Below, piece after piece: positions 10,201-19,200 of a DNA stretch of 24,555 nt. How positions within the stretch are numbered: position 1 is the stretch's first letter; the number at the start of each line of letters is the position of its first letter. The notes beneath the pieces were generated by a model, which made no database searches, was not told the origin of the DNA, and saw nothing but the letters and a program-made list of their open reading frames with translations. The stretch comes from Paramacrobiotus richtersi (lineage: Eukaryota > Tardigrada > Eutardigrada > Parachela > Macrobiotidae), in assembly GCA_034698045.1 (NCBI GenBank), contig JAQGAU010000721.1, forward strand, positions 1 through 24,555. The letters run 5' to 3'. Made by a program: the position numbers and the translations under genes.

Positions 10201-13200
10201 ATTAAAAGCCTAAAATAAAAGTATAAAATAATAAAATTAAGAATAAAATAAAGTTTAAAATAAAAGAACAAAAATTTAAATTTTAACCTTGCTTAACATA
10301 ATACAATATAGAAGCTTATCGTGAAATTTATTTTCGTTTTGATTTGAAATTAAATTTAGTGATTTCCAGTTTGCGTGTAAAAACCGTTCACACATTCTGT
10401 CAGCGTCAAAAATGTTTTTCCTTTTTTTTGACATTTTGTCAGAATTATCTTGACGGTTGGTTCTGGCGCTTTTTCCTGTCCTTATGTTTATTGCAGATAT
10501 CGGGCTTTATTGATCTTACGAAAGTGTTCCTGTATCGCGTGGCGTCTCCGTTAATGCTGCCCCTTTTTGTCAATAGTACGAGGTACGGTTGTATTAGAAT
10601 TCATATAACAGCGAAGTTATTCTGCTTTTTTTACCACAAAATGCTGCATTTTAGTGGCCTGGTGAGCCTGGCTGAACCGCTTCCCTTTGGAGCTGCTTCT
10701 AACATGCCTCATTCGAATTTTCTGGTGGTGATCACAGAACAGACTGGTCAGGTAATATATACCGACATGATTTATTATGACCGTTTCTGTAAATTCAGCT
10801 TTTCTCTTATGTAATTACTTATGTAATTTTTCGAAAAGTTAATGTTTGTTTCGTTAAGTTGTGTTATGTTAATTGTATTGATGTATCGATGCATACTAGA
10901 ACAAGTGCAAAAATAACTTCAATGTGTTGATTCAGGAGGAAGTCGTATAACAAGTAATTGTACACATACTTCTACTGATTTGGCTGATAAACTGCCACTT
11001 CACTACGAATTCCACAGTTTCTCTCACTCCGTAGTCCGTATATTGACATCTTCCGTGTAGGGCGTAAATTTTTGGATGAATACCAGGATAAGTTTCTTTC
11101 TGCATCAAACTATTGAAAAATCTTTCGAAATAAATCGAGTGTATTCATTTTTTTAAAAAGTTTATTTAAAACGCATTCTCCAATCGAAACGCAATGATTT
11201 ACTGCGACAGTGCATACGTTTCACACTCCTTGTTGTATACAATGTTGTAAAAACTGCTTTACAGGACTGTAATGTTACTGTCAATGTCGTGCTGACCCGC
11301 CGACCGGATCTTCCCGAGTTTGTCGGGACACCGTACTATTTCATCCAGTCATGCTATCCTAACAGCCCAGTGATTGGACGAGTGACGGTACAACCGAAAA
11401 TGCCGATTTTCCTGCTGTTTTGATTTATGTGTCGACAACATAATTTGAAATACTTTTAGGCAGTTTCGTCAGGTACTCCAGCGTATTCTGGAACGAACGG
11501 TTTAATCTACTCGATCTCTGGTCCAGAATCCAGGTTAGCCATACATTAAGCGCAGACTTGTACTTTTTTAGCTTTATTCATACACTATTGTTGTTTTTTA
11601 TTAGGTGTTTGTAAAAGTTGTATTTTGATTTAACAAGCTACCTGTTCTTTTTATAATTATATTTTTTGTTCATAATATATATAAAAAAAATATTAAGTTA
11701 TATTTTTTTGTTTCCCGGAGAGCACCTAAAGGCCTAAAGCCATTGCTTCAGCAGTTCCTTTAGTCTAAATATGTGGGTCCTGTGCTAATCATCTTGTTTA
11801 TTACTCTGAAAATATTTAATTTTCCCTTTTTTGGAATACTTTGTATATAAGAATGAATTGGGGAGAATTCTTTAATCGTGTGTGAAATCGCTGATCCTTG
11901 AACTGGTTTTGACAGAATCTTCGCAATCGACCCGGTTTCTGGAGAGATCCGCTACATCGGAAACACAACACAGTCTGACGCTGTCCGGTATTACCAGCTG
12001 CAAGTAAACGCACGGACCCGATCAGGGCTATCGGCCAGTACAACCGCGCGCATCGAAATCCCGGTGTGTCCTATTCGGTGCCCATCAATGGTGACACAAG
12101 CTGTGCAGGAGGACACCAGCCAAGGAACCGTGGTTATCAGACTATTAGTAAGTCACTGTTAAGTGTAGCTTTATCGAACACGATACGGACAAGTGGCCAA
12201 CCGTGCATAAGCTACATTTGTCTGTTACTGCGTGCCATATATATGCACAACAAAACTACAAAAATCCGCAACATCAACATAATTTTTTACAATAAGGAAC
12301 TAATCCACATCAGCGAAAAGAAAGAAGACTACTACTGTACAAGACTACGAACGTGAAATCCCAAGGCTTGCTTATTGGTCCCGGTCTACTTCCCGGCCTT
12401 CCCGGATTTCCCGCCATGCCCACCATGTCCCCCTTTCGGACCATGCTCCTTAGCTGGAGCCTTTTCCTTGTCTTTTCCCGCAGCGTTCTCTGCGGGTTTC
12501 TGCGCTCCTCCCTCAGGCTTCTCGCCGCGAAATAACTCGTTATTAGGATTCATTTGGCGAGCCCGAAGATCCTGAACTGCCTTAAAGGCAGAATCGCAAG
12601 GATTCAACTGACGCGCATGGAAATCGCGAGCAGCCTTATCGTGATCCATTCTGATTGGAAGAAAAGTTGTTAGAGTACTCGTAGTCAGATAACGTGCAAG
12701 AACTGCGATCAAGCTACCCCAGTTCGAGCTGCCGTCGAGCATTACATGTACACGTCATGCGACAGTCCTACCTGCAGTATCCGTCTGTTGACAATAGTTG
12801 ACAAAACACTAAACACGTTATTGCAATTATCTTGAAATTTTCTGAAGAATTCGATGAAAGTCTTCTAATACCGACACTGAAATCAAAAATCAAAACTGTG
12901 AGCACTCTGTTGATGAAAGACCACAAATTAAACAATCATCGACCTATATACGGAGCGTACATCTGGACAGAAAATGCTGGGGCCTGGGAATGACCATGTG
13001 CGCGTGACATCATACGGCCTGCGCATATGCACGCCTTTAACCACGCCTTGCGTATACGTACTAGTAGCTAAAACGCCCAGAAGTGTTGTTAATTGATTTT
13101 GTGCTTTAAGTTGGCCCGCTTCGAGGTTTACACTTTACAATAATCGGTATCGCTGTTCTTTTGCAGCTGATTATGAATACGAATTATACCATGTTCGAAT

Positions 13201-16200
13201 ATATATAGCACCCGAGGAAAAGTATAAAAACTGTTTCAACTTACGTTTGCTGCTTTTAGGACCAAATGTCCCCAAACGACCGGCAATACTTCTTCCGAAT
13301 CATCTCCTCCACGCCACCAGATGCATTTCAAACGCTATCAATGGATCCTATGACGTAAGAACTTTAATTTGCTTTATCTTTTCCGACACAGGACGGCAAC
13401 ACAAGGAATCTGTAGCGGCACGTTAAGTGTGAATGGATCATTGTACGGCCGTGCCGGACAGTCTTTCAATTTGCAAACCGCAGTCACAGTCCGCAGTCCA
13501 TCTGCTGCGAATGGACAAAGCTGTGCAATAAACGTGCAAATCAACGTCAGCCCACGGCGACGTTCCGTGCCCGGGTGTCCCGCTCCGGCAGCCGCTGCTG
13601 TTCGGCAGGATGCGGACGTGGGTACCTTAGTTTCAAGGGTAAGTGGCATATCCAGTATATACCCAGCAAGTCATATAACAAGAAGGATGACAAGTTCTTA
13701 ATCTCTTAGACCAACGTGGGAGATCGTGGAGATTACGTTTATTCGTTGATCGAAACATCAGGCGCTGCGGATTTCTTCCAGATCGACCGCACGACGTAAG
13801 ATTTTGGTTTTTTTCTACCGTAGAAGCATAACGAAAACTTTTGATTGGGTTTGTGCATACTTACATGTACAGTCAAGTGTTCATAATCTCACAGAATTTT
13901 GTTTTCAGCGGCTCTCTTGCCGTATCTAAACCTTTAACCCAGCTTCCCGCAAAAACATATTCCTTGACGATTCGAGCATCAGTCAGATTGGATGTAACCC
14001 GGGTAATTTTCAGTTCAGAACTAACAGCTTTATCATCACATTTGTGAGATAAATAGACGATTTGGTTCCTTTTAATCAAGGTAGTTCTGCGACACGATCG
14101 TAGTGGTGACCTTACAATCCAACGAGCAGACCATTCGCTGTGCGTCTGCCAGTTCTCCGATCACTGTCCGTCTCGAAGCATCGGCTGCACCCGGTGATCC
14201 GGTAGCAGTGGTCACGGCTGCATCACCTACGGGACTTCCTGTTAAGTTTGCCGTTCTGGAGAATGGATACCGGTTGGTTACCGTTAATCAAACCAGGTAA
14301 AAGTGATGTGAAGAATATTGTATACACTGATTTCTTCCTTATGGCTGGAACTATAGTGGTATATCTTTAATACGTATATATGGATAAATAAAGAAGCTCG
14401 TACGAGTTTTATGGGTTTTCGTTTGTTTGAGTACGTAGTTTATCCTAGCGAAACAGGGCTGAATGCAGCACCAAGTGAACTAGATTGTGTTTTCCAGTGG
14501 TGTTGTCACGCTGACCAGTATGATCTTCTCCGCGCCATCACAAACTTATCCTTTTACCATACGGGCGAGTGACTACACCGGAGCGGTACGTTTTCATTTG
14601 CTAACTCGTGTTTACAGTTTGTGTGACGAGTTTGCACCGTAGTTTTGCGACACAACGCTGCTTCTTACCATTCCTGTTATGAACCGGCCGCCGGTCTTCT
14701 CCAACCTGAGATACGATCTGGTTGCCGATTGCGGACCATCCAATAGTCTGGTTGGACTTGTGAATACCCGCGACCCCGAAAACGATCCAGTCAAGTTCTC
14801 CGTGACCCCAACCGAGTCCGTATTCCGCTACCACAAAATTTCGCAAATATCACAGTTTTAATGTTTATAGATTTTTTACCATTGACCAGCTGGGTGGAAT
14901 CCGCACCCGTGGCGGTGTGGCTGGGGAAGCGACCTATCCGATGTTAACCGTCAGCGCCGTCGATCCCGGTGGACACATGACGAGCGTGCCGGTGACTGTC
15001 ACTTTCCGAGGTCCGCAGTGTCTGTTGCCGCCGCGGTGTCCACAGCCTGTATACCGGTTCATCCTCCCGGCGTTTTCCACCGTGGGTTATGCGATTGGAA
15101 CGGTTAGTGCTGATGGGAATGTCCAGCCAAACGGGCAGCGTTTGCCGGTGCGCTACAGCATTTTCGGACCGGATCATAATGTGTTTTCAGTTGATACAGC
15201 GACGTAAGTGGTATTCTATCTTCATGGTTTGCTAACACTTCTGTTCTACCTGTAGCTGTTGTCGACCGCATTTCATATACCTTAACATATCACCAAGCAA
15301 ATGCATGTGCATTAAAGCACCACGCATAAGATAAGTACTTTCTTTCTAGCAGTAATACAAGACGAAAAAACAAGTGCACATCAGAATCAAACAGATGGCG
15401 TTGATACAGAGCGCGTCGTTTTTGTTAACCTCTTCATGCGCGTTACTCTAGTGGTCAAATTCATCTGGCCAGTTCCCTTGTCAGCAACTCCCAAACGGCA
15501 TTTCAAATCGGGATCCGTGCCACACTCGTCGAGTCCGTCAATGCGAACCTCTTCTGCGATATCACTGTCCAAATTCAGATACCATCGGATTCCAGTTTTC
15601 CACGATTTTCCCAAGAAACGTACAGCGTTGAGATTCCTTGTGGGAATGCTGTCCCGAGTTGTCTGGGCGTTCTCGAGGCTACTCCCGGATCAGGATCTTC
15701 ACGGTCTAACCTAGCTTTTAGTGCACCTCAAAACTCGTAAGTCATCATCATTACTACCCGAGTTGTAGTACTTAGTACGTCCTTTCACAATTAACCAGAT
15801 ATACCATACAGAAACTAATACTAACTAGAGAAAATGTTCCAAACTTCTACAATATCATTTGACAACGTATGGTGCAGGAAAGAATAGTATAATACAGGAT
15901 GACGTGAAATCTTTCGGAGTAACATTTTGATCTGCTGCCCGTAGGATTATTGCGGTGGATAAAGTTACCGGTGAAGTGTGCCTTCGTGGAGTCTTGCGAC
16001 AGCCGCAAATTTCTCAGTCGACAGTGGTTACGGTCACTGATTCGTTCCGATCCGGAGCCAGTGCAACGGCGACAGTCACGGTGACCTTTCTACCTTGTCG
16101 TCGTCCGCCTGTCTGTTCACCTCAAACGTTGACGTCAGCGATTAACGAAGGAGATCCAACCGACACACCAGTTCAACAAGTTTTGGTTAGTAGTTTCTAC

Positions 16201-19200
16201 GAGATGCAGTTTAGAAGTTATTGATGTATTGTTACCGCTTCGATGTTGCATGTGTTTTTCAAAGGGAGCTACTGTATAGCCCGTTATTGTGATGTAGGCT
16301 CAGGATTTGGACGCAAATGATGCTGTGACCTATTCGATCGTTTCGGGCAACATCAATAACACTTTCGAAATCAACCAGCAGAGGTATGTCCAATGCGTGT
16401 CTCACAAGGGATGTAGACGATTCTTCTTCGGTTCTTATTTAACTTTTTGGTTGCAGCGGCATGATAGTGTTGAAAAGGGTTTTGGACCGGGAAGTAGGTA
16501 AACAAACTGTTCCTCCGAACCCAGAGATTTTCTTGTAACCGATTGTTGTTTAACCTTTTTGTAGCTAGTAGCTACCGCTTAACCACCATCGCCCGAGACC
16601 TTTCCGGAATGGTAACCGTATTTCATTTTGCGTTGTACGACTTAACAATAAGCTGCGTCTTGTAACTGTTTGCAGTCATGTGAAGTGATTGTGGAAGTCA
16701 GTGTCATAGGTGGGATAAATTACAATGTTTTTATTATCCGCATGAAATTAACTCGTTATTTTATTGTTTGACAGATACGAACGATAACGTGAGTTACACA
16801 CCCATGGCGATGCTTTATACCGAAGCATGTAACGTTCGCCTTACCAGGCTCCAGTTTTCATCAACGAGCCCTACGATTGGACCGTCCCTTGTGGTCAGTC
16901 CTTTCCTTACGTTGGCACCGTATCGGCGATGGATGCCGATATTGGGATCAATTCGAGAATCACCTACTCGGTGGCTCCAAACGTGTAATGAGCCCTTCAA
17001 CCCAACAATCCCTAACCACGTTAGTATATTATTTTTTCGTAGCCCGCTGCGTGTCGATGGTCTTACCGGGGAAATCCACACCGGACCGGGTTTGAACAAC
17101 ACAGTCCATGGCGTTTACACATTCGTCGTGTTTGCATCCGATTCGGGATCCCCGCAGCAGTCCGCTTCCACTGTGGTTCGAATCACGGTGAACTGTCCGC
17201 TGTTCAATCCATTCATTTGTTCGGCATCAAGGGTGCTGCGGATTCCAGAAAATATTCCGGTTGAAAGTACCATCACGCGTATCTTGGTATGAGCGAAGCG
17301 CCATAGTTTATTAGAAGCCCACAGTGTGTTTTGCTCTTCAGGCGAATGGAAATGAACAAGCCAATGGGTATCTCCGGTACGGATTGAGTGGATCCGACAA
17401 ATTCAGAATTCTTACCGAGTATGTCATGGTGACATTGAGTTTGCGTTGTATATGATCATGACATTGTGTTAACCAACTTGTCATTTATAGCGGTCGAGTA
17501 GTCACTAGCGGAATGTTCGATCGAGAAAGCGGTGCGGCATCTTTCTTCCTGACTGTCAGCGTTATAGATCAAATTGGGCGGGTAAGATCGCCGACTAACA
17601 AGTTAGACTCAATCTTGATGCATTACCGGATGGCTACAGGAATGCCAGACGAACTTATCCATCGAAATAACCGACGAGAACGACCAGGTAATCGCCAACA
17701 AGACTGTTGTTGAAAGTCTTCGCGGCTGTTGCTAGTAACAAGCTAGTACCGTCTCGGAACACTAAAGGTCAAATCTTTCAGCCACCTAGATTCAGCCAGC
17801 CGTCTTACACGTTCACCACCACCTGTGGCTACACCGGTTCCCTCGGCCAAGTCTCAGCTACAGACATCGATCTGGATCTCAACGCCGCCGTTTCCTACAC
17901 ATTAGGCACAACCTCCTCCATCTTAACCGTCGATTACACCTCCGGCCAGATCCGTGCCGTCGCTCCCATCCACTCTGTGCCGAACCAAGTCAACTTCACC
18001 GTGATCGCCTCCGATGCCGGCATTCCTCCGCTGACTTCCACTGCTACTGTCACCATATTCGTGCAATGCTCGACGCAAATCACCCCCACGGCTTTGTCCA
18101 TGCCGTCGTTCGGTTGTCCGGGGAATGTTGTGGCTGAGGTGCAGGAGAATCAAAATGGCTTGGTGATTAGTAATATTGTGGTGCCGGGGAATGAGAGTGG
18201 GATGGTGTATTCGCTGGTGCCCAGTACGGATGCGCTCATGTTTCGGCTGGATGGCGGCAAGTTAGTATGCTTGTTGGTTGCATTGGTTGGTGTTGTTGTG
18301 ATGTGCGGGTTCTGCGTAGTTCAGGTCGGCTGATTGTCAATACTCCGCTGGATCGTGAAGTGCAGTCGGTGTACTTTCTAACCGTGCGGATTTCAAATCG
18401 CCTTGGACAGGTATTTTGAATTCTGTAGGAAGTCAGTTTATGAATTTTAATTAATGATATCGAAACCAACCGAATGTACATTTTTCGTTTTGTTACTGAC
18501 ATAATATGTGTTCAGTTTATATCCAGTTTTCATCGTTAGCTACTTGTCCAAATTTCTGCCGTGAATTTGACTATTAAGATTTTTAAATGTCGAAACGTGC
18601 CTTCCTTTACAGAACTGCGATGTTCCAGTACGAGTGAATGTTGTGGATGTCAACGACAACACACCGGTATTCTCCCAGAGTATTTACCAGTTTTCGGTCA
18701 ACTGTCCGCCTGGTCCGCTGCGATACGTTGTGGGACGAGTTAATGTAAGAAAAGCTTCGACTTTCTAATTGCTATTTAACGACTCGATACTAACGCAGCT
18801 TTTTGGCTTTTCGTCGCAGGCCACGGATCTCGATACTGGAATCAATGCAATGATCAGCTACACGTTGCAAAACGACATGTAAATGAATCTACCGCATCGT
18901 ATGCATTAACTCTAAGCTGCACCAGTAAATTCCCAGGTTCTTCGCCATCGATGTTTCCAGCGGTGTAATCACCCTCCCCGCACACCTTCCCGCCGGCAGC
19001 TCCTCGTCCCGTACCGTGATCGTCACCGCGTCGAATGTAGGCAGTCCAGTGCGCAGTTCCACAGCCATGGTGCAGATCACGCTCAACAGCAACTGCATCC
19101 AGTCGTCGCTTGTCACCTCGACTTTACCGATTCCGCTGCGCATGACTCCTCCGCCGCGGTGTATCGGGTTGATGGGACCGATTGGTCCGAATGTCCTGCA

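Larger units (their letters stand above)
12148..13259 (+). other. cadherin intron 17, hosting a nested antisense gene
   Basis: The 1.1-kb intron runs from GTAAGT to TGCTTTTAG. On the minus strand it carries a complete small gene (coding region 12386-12649, probable 5'UTR intron, TATA-like box near 12945). On the plus strand no cadherin coding sequence is left over; open plus frames at 12353-12575 are shadows of the antisense gene. Confidence 0.75.

Noticed and set aside
12353-12575. Two plus-strand frames inside intron 17
   Set aside because: They are shadows of the nested minus-strand gene, whose frame has better start, acceptor and composition.
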